From assembly GCA_021234155.1 (NCBI GenBank), contig JAJEKV010000011.1, forward strand, positions 16,944,677 through 17,008,676: a stretch of DNA of 64,000 bases, written 5' to 3'. Source of the stretch: Isoetes taiwanensis (Eukaryota; Streptophyta; Lycopodiopsida; Isoetales; Isoetaceae). Shown piece after piece: positions 35,925 to 49,100 of this stretch. The translations under genes were made by a program, and so were the position numbers. How positions within the stretch are numbered: the first letter of the stretch is position 1; every line of letters begins with the position of its first letter. The notes beneath the pieces are model-generated. The model ran no database searches. It was not told the DNA's origin and saw only the letters and a program-made list of their open reading frames with translations.

Positions 35925-36322
35925 TTTGGAGCGTAAAATCTTTTCAAAGAGATTCTATGGATTAGTCGATAGTCCGATTTTCAGATTGCTCGTCTCTTTT
36001 AAGTTTATAGATGAAAAGGGTACGCTATGTAAATTTCCCTTTTCATTACTGGGTTGCCTTTTCATATGTTATCATAAAAATGCATATAAAGGTTTATTAG
36101 ACGAATATATTCGGGACACAAAAGAAAAACATTTTGCCAGCAAATTTTCCACAAGGCTACACGTTAGGGAAGACAAAAAGTTGAAAATGTTAGAAAAGCG
36201 TATTATTCTGGACACGTAACGCCTAGGAGACGTTGCATTTACGCTATGCACGTTGCGAGAATGAACAGCCTTCTTCTTTCATCCCAGGCCGCCAATCTCC
36301 TTTTTCTTCACAACGGTAGGCT

Positions 36323-39199
36323 ATGGCGATTATGGCTTTCCATTATAGCTCCATATGCTTCGCTTGCGCCATCGCCATTCTTCCGGTGATATTAGCTTGG
36401 GGCCAGGATGGCCATCGCATTACTTGCATGATTGCAGAGGTAAGCAAAATTTAGTATGTTTTCGAAACAGTTTTGGTTTAATATCTCATAGCCACATTGC
36501 AAACTTAAGCAAATTCAGCAGAAGAGTGGTGCATTTTGAATATAGGAGCACATATTTAACTTCTTTCTCGGTAATTCCAGCCGCTACTTAGTTCCTCAGC
36601 ACGCAAATATATCAAAGAATTCCTCCCCAATGGTGATTTCCCGAGCTATTGTACATGGGCAGATGAAGTCCGTCGCACTTATAAATATCGATGGAGTGGC
36701 CCACTTCATTATATTGACACCCCAGATAATCTATGCAACTATGATTTTCAGAGTGAGTTAGTGCTAGTCTGCTTGGGACATATACTTAGCTATCTCATAT
36801 GAAGATCCATATTATAGTTGTCCTATTGAAACAGGAGACTGTCATAATGAAGCAGGAGAAACAGGCATGTGTGTTTCTGGTGCTATTCAAAACTACACAT
36901 CTCAGCTTCAGTCCAACTTGTATTTGCCAAAACGGTACCTGTATGATACAACTCGAACTCGAAGAAACAAATCCTGTAAGTTACCAGATTAGGTGAGGGA
37001 ACAACAATCTGATTTAAAATATTTAAGTACCATGTGAGGCTCACAGCAGAAACCATTGGTAGAAAGATTAAGCTGTTCTCGTATAGCTAAATCTAAATTT
37101 TCAATTATCCAGTTACGTTCATAAGTCATATAACATGGCATTGAGTGATTCCTCTAACGTTGTTACTATGCTATTGACAGATAACTTAACTGAGGCCCTT
37201 CTATTTTTGGTGCATTTTGTAGGAGATATTCATCAGGTTTCTCCTATTCCTTTGTGTAGTTATGTTGATCAAAGGTATATTTTACAATTATGTAATTAAA
37301 ATATCAAACAGAATCTAGAAGGTAATCCAGGCAAAACAGGCTAAATAAACTATTCATTAGTAGTTTGAAAAAATGCATCTTTTTTGTTTCCAAAGTTGAT
37401 AATTGACCTGATAATAAAACAACAACAAAATTCTAAAGCTAACCCATGCAGAACAGAGTAAGTTAACTACTCATTAGTAGTATGAGAAAATCCTATTTTT
37501 TTGTTTCCAGAGTTGATAATTGACTTGATAAGAGAACAAAATTTTGCCATTGTGTCTAGAATATTATCAGGGCAGAAGTTTAAGTTTCAAGTCTATTTTG
37601 GTTAAAAGTCCAAAATTCAACAAAATACATGTTCCCTTTATTGGAACTAACCAAGTGCTTGAGAACAATCATCTTACTTTCTTAAAAATTACGAATGTCT
37701 AATCCTCGCATCAGTAAATGAACCAAATAAAAATGTGATAATCGTTCTGTTCTTAGTGTATTATATGTTAAGGTAACATGATTGGAATGTCCTGAATCCT
37801 TTTTTTGAATTCATCTATAAAAACGTGTCTGTAAATGCAGGCAATAGGTTTTTATTTTCTTTTTAAAGACTTGGCATGTTCCTACGTTTTTAAGAGGCTT
37901 CATCTTGTTTGCAGCCCTTGCATGTGGGTTTCACAAGCGATGCGGGTGGAAATGGAATTTCTGTACATTGGTATACTAGGAAGTACAATTTGCATCATGT
38001 AAAGTTTTCCTACACTCCTCTCTAACCTCACTATTTTTTATCGCTTCATTATCTTGCTTTTGGATTTGCAGCATTCATATAATGGTTTCTTAGACATGAG
38101 CATAGCACGTTCAGATGATGCATAACAGTTATACAGATATTTCACTTTTCTATGACTGACAGGTATGGGATGTTAATATCATCGAAACTGCAATGGACAG
38201 GAATTACAATTCTGACATCAAAGTCATGGCAGCACAAATTGGTGGAAATTTCACAGTAAGGCGGACATCACTGTATAGATATTTTCTGTTGTCCCGGCCT
38301 GTTTAACAAAGTAGGCAGAACCTGCAGCGAAAGTGATTTTGATACTGCATGTAAAGGTCTTTTAGTAAGAAAACTCGTTTTAGATCTTAAAATTAACATT
38401 GGTTAATGGCCTTCTGATAACCTGCCTAGCAGATGGTCCTTTCTAAGAAATCACCAGGTTGTCTTTAAATCAGTAAATATTAAGTATGAGAAGATGGTCA
38501 GCATTAATTATGTCCACAAGTCCAGTTGCTTTCAGGATATAAATAGAAGGAAGGCAGTTGCATAAACAAATATTTCACGATTTAGGTCAGTCAAATAATT
38601 TTATCCTGCTTTCAAATCAGTACAGCATGATATGACCATGAGGCTTATCCTTTAAGCTAAGTCGCCAACTTTAATGAAAGTAAGATTTATAGTCAAGTGT
38701 ATACAACCTTTCCTTTTCATTTGCTGCAGAAGGAGGATACATTGAACTGGATTGGTTGTGGTGATGATCAACTGCCTTGTCCAGACAAGTAAATCTTTAT
38801 ATATGAATGTTGTAGAATAACAAGACATAGGGTAATGCAACAAAGAAAAGTTTAAATCAGAGAGGCTAATTAAAACCGCTTGGAGGGAACAGAAGTTGCA
38901 ACAGAGAAGGATATCTCTAACACCAATTTGGATGTGTGTCTTGGGTGGGCTTGACTTGTACAGATATGCAACTGAGAGTATTGAAGCAGCTTGTAGGTGG
39001 GCTTACAAGGACGTCGAGCCTAATTCGACCTTAAAAGGTTAGTTGCCATTCCACCTAATTTTAAGGCTTACTGCTTTTCTAATTGATCTGTAACACTTTT
39101 TACGCAGACCCTTATTTTTATTCCCGTCTTCCAATTGTACAACAAAGACTTGCGCAAGGAGGTGTGCGCCTTGCAGCAATACTCAATAAGATATTTTGA
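36323..39199 (+). CDS. S1/P1-type nuclease (bifunctional endonuclease), nine exons
   Basis: Exons 36323-36439, 36581-36752, 36835-36975, 37181-37236, 37915-37998, 38163-38255, 38730-38788, 38964-39037 and 39108-39199 join to 888 bp, 295 residues plus stop. All introns are GT-AG and all phases agree. The protein has a signal peptide (FACAIAILPVILAWG) whose cleavage would leave the N-terminal Trp used as a zinc ligand. The other ligands of the trinuclear zinc site are visible: DGHR, WADEV, LHYIDTPD, HFVGDIHQPLH and LHHVWD. The C-terminal RLPIVQQRLAQGGVRLA is also typical. The length is normal; the loop around WIGCGDDQLPCP is shorter than usual. Family members are secreted or vacuolar, degrade RNA and single-stranded DNA, and act in senescence and programmed cell death. 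A second ATG at 36332 could be used instead. Confidence 0.93.
37329..37545. repeat. diverged tandem duplication in nuclease intron 4
   Basis: Two ~110-bp units share CATTAGTAGT.TGA and TTTGTTTCC.AGTTGATAATTGAC. It is intronic and accounts for part of the long intron 4. Confidence 0.7.
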
Positions 39200-40600
39200 G
39201 CTGTTGGGATAAGGTATATTTTTTTTTTTTCAATTTCCAACAAATCTAGGTTTAAAGAGCAAGAAATATTCAAGATTTTAGAAAGCTTAATATATATTAA
39301 ACCCAGCCACAACATGGATAAAGTCAAATGCATAATCACTCAAACGCTTTTGCAACTTAGTTGATAGTGATCATTGGGATTCACCTTCGTGCATTCATGA
39401 GAAGGAGAAATTTGTATTGATCATGCCCGGGATCATGCCTCCGTGCTCTTACTCAAAAGATGCTGGTTATTGGATCTTTACAGAACTTAAAATATGCTAA
39501 GTTTCTATATAAACATTTCAGAAATACGTTTCATGTCCACCCATGTCTTAAAACTAAATTATTTCCTCCAACAATGACCCAGGGGTTGCATATTGCATTA
39601 AATATATATGGAATAAGCATTTCTCGAGCTTGATGGATACTACCATCTTTGTGCATTATCTTCCACATTTAAAATTCTTGTATCTAATCCTATGAAATCT
39701 GTAGTGGAGGAAATTTATATACAACTACTCCATGATTATAAACCATATTGAAAAGAGTATTTTTTCTGATCTTACATTTATATATCATGCAGAAGAACAG
39801 CGAGAGCTTCTATTTGATTAAGAAAGAAAACCAATCAAGTTTCGTGGATCAACTGGCCTAAAAGATCAAGGAGCATGGCAGCATGAGACTCTGACTGGAA
39901 ATTCTGCCACTTTTATAACCTCCTGTTCACATGTATAAATATAAATAGCATTAATTGCTCAACCTAACCTTAGGATAACTTCCCTTTCCGCATCATAAAA
40001 CCTGAAGAGTACCGAATATCAACTTTAAGCTTTCACTTTCCGCAAGTTATGGATGTTGAAGCATGAATCCATCTTTAACCCAAACATTAAATTCTAAGTT
40101 TGGTTTTCTTTCTTTTACCCAAACTGATAGAAAATATGCACCCCAAACCAGCAAACCAATTCAGATTTGCATACCAAATTGTCACTACCATTGCTTTGCT
40201 ACATTATTTTTCTTAAACAATCTTTTCAAATTGGTACTTGCACATAAGCCTTTTTTATGAATTATTGCTTATCTTGAACATATTTGGCTCTCGGTGATAA
40301 AAATTAATTCAATTCTATCTTATCCATGAGCCTTGTGGTAAGACCAATCTCTACACTTGTGCCCAAAAGTCTTTCTTGGATAGGGGGAGGACGAAGAGGA
40401 GAAGAAACAGGTTTTTAACATCTCATAAAACCAACTTGTCTATGCGACACACAAAGCATTGAGACCAAATGAGATCTACCCACGTCAACATTTCAACATT
40501 GCTCTAATAGATTTTATTACTATATTCTTCTCCTCTCCTCCTGTTATCATCTTCTTTAGTTTCAATGGATTAAAATATCGATACCATACTTTTAAGTATA
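39200..40600. other. 3' flank of nuclease gene, no further gene recognised
   Basis: Probably contains the 3' UTR; no clear polyadenylation signal is placed. The short frame 40063-40260 has no support. Confidence 0.35.
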
Positions 40601-40604
40601 GGGG

Positions 40605-40705
40605 AACCTCCATCGCGAGAAGGTTCCTAGAAGGAACCTTGTGGTGCTGGGGGGCACTAAGTTACTGCCAGGTTCCTTCCAGGAACCTAGTAGTGTAGGT
40701 TGCCC
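40605..40705. repeat. hairpin-forming AGGTTCC/GGAACCT inverted repeats
   Basis: AAGGTTCCTAGAAGGAACCTT and, about 35 bp on, CAGGTTCCTTCCAGGAACCT. Each is itself palindromic, and the two units can also pair with each other. Confidence 0.75.
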
Positions 40706-40825
40706 GACGTGGCCTTTTACACGCACAGATTACCTCACATCTGTCGCTAATCCTGCATATTCATTGCTTCACCACCTGCAAATTTGTTGAAGCCCCTAAA
40801 AAATCAGTATTTCATACAAAAGTCC

Positions 40826-41224
40826 ATGGCCATGGTGTTGGCTATGCAAAATCCTTGTGTAGAGCTACTTCTGATCGCAGTTAGCTGCCTTTCCGTACTC
40901 TGTTATGCTTCAGCCCATCAAAAGCAAGGGCAGATTTGTAATTGTTGTGCAGATTTGAACAGGCTGGTAAACAGCAATGAAACACTCAAAGCAATCGAAA
41001 GCATCGGCCGAAAGCAATCAGTGCAATTGGAAGCAGCATTTGAAAGGTTTGTAAATGGAAGAAGCAAGGCAATGCTCCAGGGCTCGAAGCATTGTATATA
41101 TCAGACACCATCATGTTTAAATTACGGGTATATCCGTGGTATATTTGGGTCTTTGACATGTTATAGCCACACCACAAAAAAATACACGGCATTTTTCTGG
41201 GCTAGCGGATTTTTTATGATTTAG
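40826..41224 (+). CDS. putative small secreted protein or first exon, unknown
   Basis: The frame from ATG 40826 begins with a hydrophobic, signal-peptide-like stretch (CVELLLIAVSCLSVLCYASA) followed by a cysteine-containing, charged segment (QICNCCADLNRLVNSN, then SIGRKQSVQLEAAFERFVNG). The first ~75 residues look like real coding sequence; the remainder is less protein-like. A donor-like GAAAG|GTTTGT at about 41047 suggests this is exon 1 of a spliced gene whose continuation I cannot find. The family is not recognised. Confidence 0.35.
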   Translation: MAMVLAMQNPCVELLLIAVSCLSVLCYASAHQKQGQICNCCADLNRLVNSNETLKAIESIGRKQSVQLEAAFERFVNGRSKAMLQGSKHCIYQTPSCLNYGYIRGIFGSLTCYSHTTKKYTAFFWASGFFMI

Positions 41225-42169
41225 CGCTAGCTTAAACATGCCCACGTCCGACATTTACAACCTCGGTGCTCAAGGGTCTTCAAATCGCTAAAACAGCAAC
41301 GCAATGCTCTAGGATCTTTGCCAGAGGTAGGCTATAGTGTTGAAAACTCCGTAGGCTATGGCATCTACTAAAGACTTTGTTAGCGGTGCTGCCACTTTGC
41401 CGCCAGAAAAATAACCCAAGAATTACCTTAAAAAAAAAAGCCCCTAGAATCTTAAGTAATCTAAAGGTGTTGAAGGTTACGATGGTGATACTTTGCGCAT
41501 GAACTCTCCAGGGAAAATCACACCTCTCCTCCCAACAGGTTTTGTTACGGGGCCACTATTTCCAGTACCTAAATACTGGCAGCACTTTTTACTCGATCCT
41601 AGACGTACGCTGGCTCAGAAGATCCTGACCATCCAAGACTATCTTTCCGGTGGAATCATGCCGGCTCGATACTGCTAGAAGGAATAAAACCAGATGAATT
41701 TATCCGGACGGAATCATAACCTTATTATCCCGTCAGATGGAATCATCTACGGGGGAATCCTACAAGGAGAAATCCAAAATAATCACCAAGACGGAATAGA
41801 ATATTTTGTTAGATACAATTTCACACAAAAGATTCTTTTAGAAGGAATTACTGCCCAAATATCCCTTGTGATATACCTACACGTCGCCATCGTAATAGTG
41901 TGTGTTGCGAACGACCTCTGTGGTAACAGCTTTCTCACATGCGCATCTAGGTCGATGGTGACTGACCTAGGATTAATTGTACCCATACTTTGGAACATAA
42001 GCCAGAGATCAATTTCTAGAGCATGCTGTTGATGCCCTGGATCATACTGAATAACATGTAGAATTACGTCTTTTTGAGTATAAATACATGACAACATCAC
42101 TATGAATAATTAATGGCATATTAATTATTCGTAAACTAAGGTTAGTTATGTTAAATCATTAATTATTAA
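41225..42169. other. no recognised gene
   Basis: Short frames on both strands (41694-42032, 41783-42100) have no domain resemblance. ATCATACC/GGAATCAT-like words recur around 41650-41760. Confidence 0.35.
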
Positions 42170-43660
42170 GGTGGAAACCTAACCCTAACCCTAACCTTAG
42201 CCCTAAATTCGAATTAGGGTTTAGGGTTAGGTTTCCACCTAACCCTAAACCCTAATTCGAATTTAGGGCTTAACCTAATATTAAAAGGGGTTAAAATATT
42301 AAATCAGTTAATAATAACCAATCTAAAATTGCCATTTGGCCCAAATCGATTGAAAAAGGCAGGCCTGCTAACTTGGAACACCCAAATTGGGGTTACCCCC
42401 AATTTGCCCCAATTCAATTTGGGGGCAGTTGGAGAAGGACGAGGAGCTTATTCAACCAGCAGGGCATGGAGAACCTGAGAGATAAAGATCTAGCTCAGAT
42501 ACCGGTTAGTAGGCTTAGTTAGCTTGAGATTCTAGCTGGGAACTAACCCTTGCTTGTTAGATGGATGATTAGTCTCTCTATTTTATGTTCTAGATGAGAT
42601 TGTGATGGATGTATCAGATATGAATGCTCTCTTTATGTTCCTCCTGTGTTGCATGGGTAAAAAGGGGTAGAGACCTAAAGGCCATCTAGGATTAGACATG
42701 CTCCTAGTTAGAACCCCTTAAATCCCATTAGATGCGGCCTGTGCACAAAAGCCCACCTGGCTGTCGATGCTATGTTGTGATTCAGCACCAGACAACGGGT
42801 ATGATGGTGAAACGGGGGTGGGGTCTTGCCTAGCTTGGCTACAGGACTCCTATAGTGTGCTAAGCTTATAGTCGGTCACTGAGTGTGGGCCGAGTATGGG
42901 TCCGACACTCCCTGGGTCACAGCCGAAGTGCCTATATGGACGTCCTGGACGCGAACGGGCACGGTGAGCCGGCCTTTAGATTTAGGGGAGTAAGTCGGAT
43001 ATGGATGGGGGGGTCACTGATGTGGCACGTGTTCTCTAGCGCACCCAGGGATCCATCATGCCCCGGGAGGGGACACCTCCCTGACCTACCTCATTGGACC
43101 GGGGAGATGTAATCCGGAGTAGTCTCATAGTGTGATTCCATGGGATTGCGTCTCCAGAAGGGTACAATCATGCCATGGCATGTTTTAGCCTATCTGCAAA
43201 GCGTGCACAGGAGGGGCGGGTGGAGTGGACTACCCTAGCCATTGTTCTATGCCAGCCAATGCCATGTTATACGTCTGTCTGATGTTATCCGAAGGCCTTG
43301 ACTGTCAGTCGATCCCCATGAGTCTAAACTCGGGTAGCGCCCTTATTTATGGTGCATTTCCTTTGTTATGTCGATATTCTATTGTTAGTTGTATTGATGA
43401 TGATGGGCCACCCTTCGTGATGGTATATTATTTATCAGTATTGTTGCCAGGTGTTAACATGTATGTACGCTTCCGCTATATAGGATTCCCATAGAAGGCG
43501 TGGGACGAATGACACCTTTGGGTCCTTCACCTGGACACTTGGCCATCATAAATGGTCCGAGTCAGACGGAGGGCCTTTCCGTGGTGATGGAGTCGCCATG
43601 GGAGGAGAATTTCTCGTATTTATACGATGGGAGCATCGTATGGATTCGAGAAGCGTCACA
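42170..43660 (+). mobile_element. LTR copy related to the 30.3-32.5 kb LTR (solo-LTR-like)
   Basis: In the plus orientation it matches the minus-strand LTR at 30290-32546 in order: TTTGGCCCAAATCGATTG, a GGATTAGA.ATG block, GGGGTGGGGTCTTGCCTAG, ATGGGTCCGACACTC, the CACGTGTTCTCTAGC block, ATTGCGTCTCC, CCTATCTGCAAAG.GTGCAC and GGGCCACCCTTCGTG. It ends CGATGGGAGCATCGTATGG then AAGCGTCACA at 43660. The 5' border is uncertain. No primer-binding site or pol follows, so it is probably a solo LTR. Confidence 0.65.
42199..42270. repeat. perfect telomere-like inverted repeat
   Basis: A 34-bp arm (42199-42232), a 4-nt loop TTCC and a perfect complementary arm (42237-42270). The arms contain AGGGTTTAGGGTTAGG, close to the plant telomere repeat TTTAGGG, and are preceded by a further CCTAACCCTAACCCTAACC run at about 42178-42196. 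Confidence 0.9.
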
Positions 43661-46191
43661 GATAATTGACACGATTGCTGCACATAGTAGAAACTTCTAT
43701 TGATTTGTCTCGAATGTTGAATTCATGGCCCACCCATTAAATTCTACCTTATGGCATCCTTGAACATCTTATCATCTTGGACAATAAGGATTCATGGAGG
43801 TTGCATCGGGTCTTCTACATTTAGGCCTCCATGCTCGATAAAGTATTATTTTTCCAACTGCCTTCCAATCTTCTATCCCACTCTCGAGGCTCTCCCAAAC
43901 TGTTCCCAAATTGTCGCTTATAAGATGATATTTGGGAATACACATTGTAGTGCACATCTACTACTTTACGAGTTATTCTCTGATGATATGCCAGTTGCGA
44001 GACATCCTCATGTGACATTGTGTAGAAACTCGGCCAATCATGCTAACTGCCTGCCGAACATGTCATCCCAATAGTTTGGGGGTCTTGTGTAGCCTATCAA
44101 TAATTCTAGATGCATATGCACAGACCAGTCCTCTGCATTGGTAAAGGGAACATGACCTTTATGCTCGGTTCGCACGTATATGTATGCAACCTTGGTCATT
44201 CTTGAGACCCCTTGCAGTTTCATGGTCCGCAAACGGAACAGGAATCCTCTACGATGTGATCTCTGAATATGCATGTTTATCCCTGCTCCTCTCCTTCATG
44301 TCCGCCTCCAACAATGACATGCATAGTCATCCATTATCTCCCCAGTTGAAGCCTCGCACGATGGCGTGCATGGTCAAGTCGGACATGGTAAATCAGTTGA
44401 AGCTCAATGACCCTATCATCCATGTCAAACATGGGCTCAATATAAGGCTCACCATCAGGATGACTTCAAAGTCTTCTCCCTTTAGTTCATGCTAGTTTCC
44501 TTTCACTGACATCATGTATGCACTGCCATTGTCATCTGAAATATCAGTCATGGACTCGACATTACCTTCTTACAATCTGAGAAAAATGAGCATGGTGCAT
44601 CACACAAGTGGAATGATTGGAGCGTTAACAATATTGAGGCAATTTACTATATTTATGCACATTATCAATGTACATGATATGGAAGCATTGCGTACCTAAT
44701 AAACCGGATTGTTTCGGGCAAGTGCGATTGACAGAGTAGGGACTTGTGGGGCAAGCGCTTGTTTGAAACTAGGTTGATAGCATTTAATTAGTAAACTAAG
44801 TGGCATGTCATTGTTCAAAAGGAAATATGCATTGGCCAATGTGCCTAACCAACACTGAACCAATAACCTTCACGCAACATGGACGTGTCTTGTGAGCAGT
44901 ACGCATGATTGGATAGGTGGGTGACATTTAAGATAATTAATTAGAGCATCCAGTTAGAGAAGCAAGTGAACAAGAACTAGAAAATACGAACAACATCCAT
45001 GAGCAAAAGAAGAAACATATAGAAGAGTTTTCTTACTGATATCTGGAGCATGGAAAAAAGTAATCGTCGACCGCTTTTTATATTTAATTAGGATGCCGAC
45101 TTGTCACTCATATCTAATGCAATATCATTTTCTGTTTGATAACTTATTTGTTTGATGGAATTTGTTTGAGGAACCCTCACGTCGACACGTGGTAAGGTTT
45201 GACTGTTTGACGCTTATCCGGCCCAGTTCCGGCAATGGGGCAATGGGGCTTCAAGTTGCAATGGCAGCTCTACGCTCTCAAAAAGGGGCAAAAGCAGGGG
45301 ATTCGATTTCTGGCTCGAAGATACCGAGAACCTACCTCCTACACGGACAGATACAGACCGAAAACGGACAGAAATCGACAGAAAACGGACAGAAACACCC
45401 TAATACTAGCAGGTTTTATAATATTCACGCTTGCCTTGCCTTGCCTTTGCCCTTTCGTTTCTGTATTTCTTCAGCATACACACAGATAAGAGGCCGCCTC
45501 CTTTCCTGTTGAAGTAGGTGAAATAACCAAAAGAAAATGTACTACATGGAACATCTCGTGGTCCAAAACAGAACAACAAAAGCAAAATGCGGCTTCTGGT
45601 GTTCAGAGATCTAATTTGCAGCTGCAAATCTCGTAGCCATGGCCGATTTAAAGGGCTTTAGCTCCTAATCCGGCTTTCCTTTTCTTTTCTGATCAGCTGA
45701 GTTTTGGCAGCCTAGGGCTGGGAATAAAATACACTGTTGGTTTTCCTCTTTTCATTTTTTTCATTTTCTTTTCATTTTCCCACTGAAGAATTGAAGGGTG
45801 AGATGGGTATTGATGGCCGAATCATTTTACGTCCAAAAGCCCGTTGGTTTTTCCTCCACTGCCACATAGAAATTTTGTGGGTTTCTTATGCGCCACGTGG
45901 TGATCTCTCATTAGATTGAATATTTTAAAGGATCTATTTTTTTGTGTGACGTGGTGGTCTTAATGGGCAGATTTCTTTTGTTATCAACTTATTTTATCCA
46001 TAATGTCCCTATTGTTACCCATGGAGATGTGTGTTTTGTGGGGTATTGTACATCCCTCCAATTATGGCCAATTGTGTGTATATTTTGTTCTTCCTCATGC
46101 ATCTGCCCCCCCAACAAAGATTTCTCCCAAGCCTCTCATTCTTCCAAAACACAATCTGAGCCCAAATCGTCATGGAAAACGGAATCTAGCA
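43661..46191. other. no recognised gene
   Basis: Several short frames around 43750-44700 on both strands may be remnants of an unidentified element. ACGGACAGA-type short repeats lie at 45340-45400. Nothing is firmly supportable. Confidence 0.3.
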
Positions 46192-49100
46192 ATGGATAAC
46201 AAGGAGAATAATGATCAGTCCATTGATCGGAGGAGCCAACCTCCAGAACATCAAGATTCCATGCCAGAACCGATGGATGGATCCAGCTTGAAGGCCTGTC
46301 ACTTTGTCTCTCTTGAGAAATACCTCCAAACAGAAAAAACTAGATGTTCCTAGCTATTGCCTCTATTTTTCGCTGCTCAGAGGGTCCCTATGCATTCAGC
46401 ATTTTCTTCGTATTTTGCCTTCTTATACCTGCGCAGTCTGATGTTGCTTTACTCGGCTCATATCGTTTTCTGCTAATCCTATTTGAGACGTTTCTTCTGA
46501 TGTTGGGTTCTCTCTATTTCAGCTCGAAAGTCCATGGCTCAACTTGCTCTAATCCTATTCATTCTTTTTATTATGCTGCAACCACCAGTTATGGCCTCAC
46601 CGTTTTCTTATTCCTCTCAATCTGTTGATCAAAGACCTTGACGAAGTCCTGATTCTGCAGCTGCAACGTTCTCGTTACCGGTGTCTATTGCTATACAATA
46701 GAAGGACAAGTCTCAGAAAGGGCATTTCAATCGGGCTTATTGGCGACAAAGGCACATTTCCAGGTACATTTTATTGTGGCTGCTGTGGTTATGTGTAAAG
46801 GGCATGCATCTACACATTTATGAACTAAGTTACAATCCGAAATGATCGTGGGAGAAGGTAAAATGGTTATCTGTTGTTTTCTCGCCAGTTTACCTGGAAT
46901 TTACCTGGAAGAAAGAATAAAACTTGGGATCTTAATTAACAAAAATCCGATATTTCTCTCGTTTATAAGCAGCTGATTACCTATTTGACGATGCTATTTC
47001 TTGATGTATAAGGATAATACTGCATTGCCTGAGCACGGAAAATGGTCTAAGGGAAAAGACACTCTGTCTAGATATCTTAAGCACAGATATCCTTAGGCCT
47101 TATAGGCATTGCTGGGATATAAGTTCTGACAATAACATAGTTCTGATACCACCTAGTGTACCGTATATACATGAAAATTCGTATCACAATGGAATCACCT
47201 TTTTTCTGGAGAACAGAAACATGTTCAATCCTGTTTTACGAGGCCTACACTATGGATAACTTCACGAGCAACAATTTCTTTTTGAAATTCCTTTAATAAT
47301 TTATGATATTGTTATTCCTGAAGGAATATGGAATATATGAAATACTGCAATTCAGCTATAACACTTTCGGGAAGAGATTTTCTTAGCAGCCAACTCCAAC
47401 AGAATAGAGATCACGCAAAGGCTACATTGAAAAATAGACCAAAAGTTGTTATGCTGGTTCTGAAACATGAAGGATAACTCAACTACAATCATATTATATG
47501 GTGACAACTTTCTTTGATCCCTGTAGACTTCGTTTTCTCAACCTGTAGGTGTAACGACTTATGTTAACAAATACCTACCATTATTGATGCAAGCTGACAA
47601 TATCCTTGCCAGTGGTCTGGTCTGCATTATGCATACAAGTCCCAAAATTGTGTTGTGCTTTTACAGACATTCAGTTAAACTTCAACATTTATGTTGATAC
47701 AAGTAACTGTGGCGCAATAATTCATAGGCTAACCCTTATGATAGACCATATACTCAGTTCTAAACAAGCACCACTTCTGGAAAGTGCATTGCAGCCTGGA
47801 GGCCCATGGGGAGGTCCAACACTAAGAAAGTTAAAACCAGTTAGAAATCATGTTGGAATGCTATGTTTATGACACAGCTGTTTTGAAATTTTTAGCATTT
47901 GCCATTAACCTTTTGAATCTAGAAACAAAAGCATCTCTTATAAGATGCAGAATCCGTGCACCATTAAGGCAGCTCCTATAAATGCTGTGTTTATGACAGC
48001 TTTTTTGGAAGTCTTATCATTTTTATATCTGTTTATTTGTCAATAATAATTCTTTTCTGTCGTAGAAATCTTTCTACTGAGTTGATCAAACTACCATCCA
48101 CTTTTTGAATCTGGAAACAAAGGATTATAATATATTCTATAAAATGCTTAATAGGTTCTGATAAATCATATCATAAAAAATAGAGTAGGCAATGGTGGTC
48201 CAGTCTCTCGCCTGACGCTTTGCATTACCTTCATATTCATGTAGCTGTTGTAGCTGTATCTGCAAAGTAGGCCTATGTTCCATTGATAATCTTCAAGTTT
48301 TGTTATGTGAGGGAAAAGGTTTTCTTAAGCATTTCATGCTGTACAGGTTCTTTGGAGGGCATTGCTTTGAAAAGGGGTGAATGGAAGAGAGATGCTAATG
48401 GGAGATTGAATGGAGCATGGACTGCCTTTCACGACCACAGCATTGGAATATGTTTTTTCCATGAATAACCTGCCTTCTCAAGACTTGTGGCTTGCATCTT
48501 ATTTTGTTGTTACGATCTATGCAACTCTGGTTCATGGCACTTATGAAGGAAACGCCAGTTCTCATAGTCTTTCACTCATCAGGGATTTGCAATTTGCAAA
48601 ATCAACAACTGTGTGTCAAATAAGTGTAAGATGGCTATTGATACAACATAACAAATATAGTACTAATAGTTTCAGATGCTGGTGTCCGGGTGCAGGACAT
48701 GCTCATTATCCTCCAAACCTTGCATTTAATAACATGTGATTATGTCTTGTTGCAGCTTACCAGTCCATTTCCATGTCCCCAACCCCTTGTTGATGAGGCT
48801 GTTGTATAGACATTTGAACATTATTAAAGAGATGACAAAATTACCTTGTGATGGAGCCTATGGAGAAAAGTTTATAGGATTGTGAGCCTGAGAAGCTAGG
48901 CCTAATAGCCAGTGTAGACATCACGGAACTAAGGCCACCAATATTATGATTAAGATTGAAGATTTTGGAACATCAGAGGTTCAGTTTATGATGTTTCGAC
49001 TCCAAACATAGGTACTCAATCTCATATGGCATCTGAAATAATTAAGGAATATGATAAAGCTCCATACTCAAGAAATGATGTAGGGTCTACAACATGCATC

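Noticed and set aside
42178-42270. A true chromosome end
   Set aside because: The motif is short, palindromic, inside an LTR copy and flanked by ordinary sequence on both sides.
43750-44700. A transposase gene in the cluster of frames on both strands
   Set aside because: No catalytic motif or consistent frame could be recognised.
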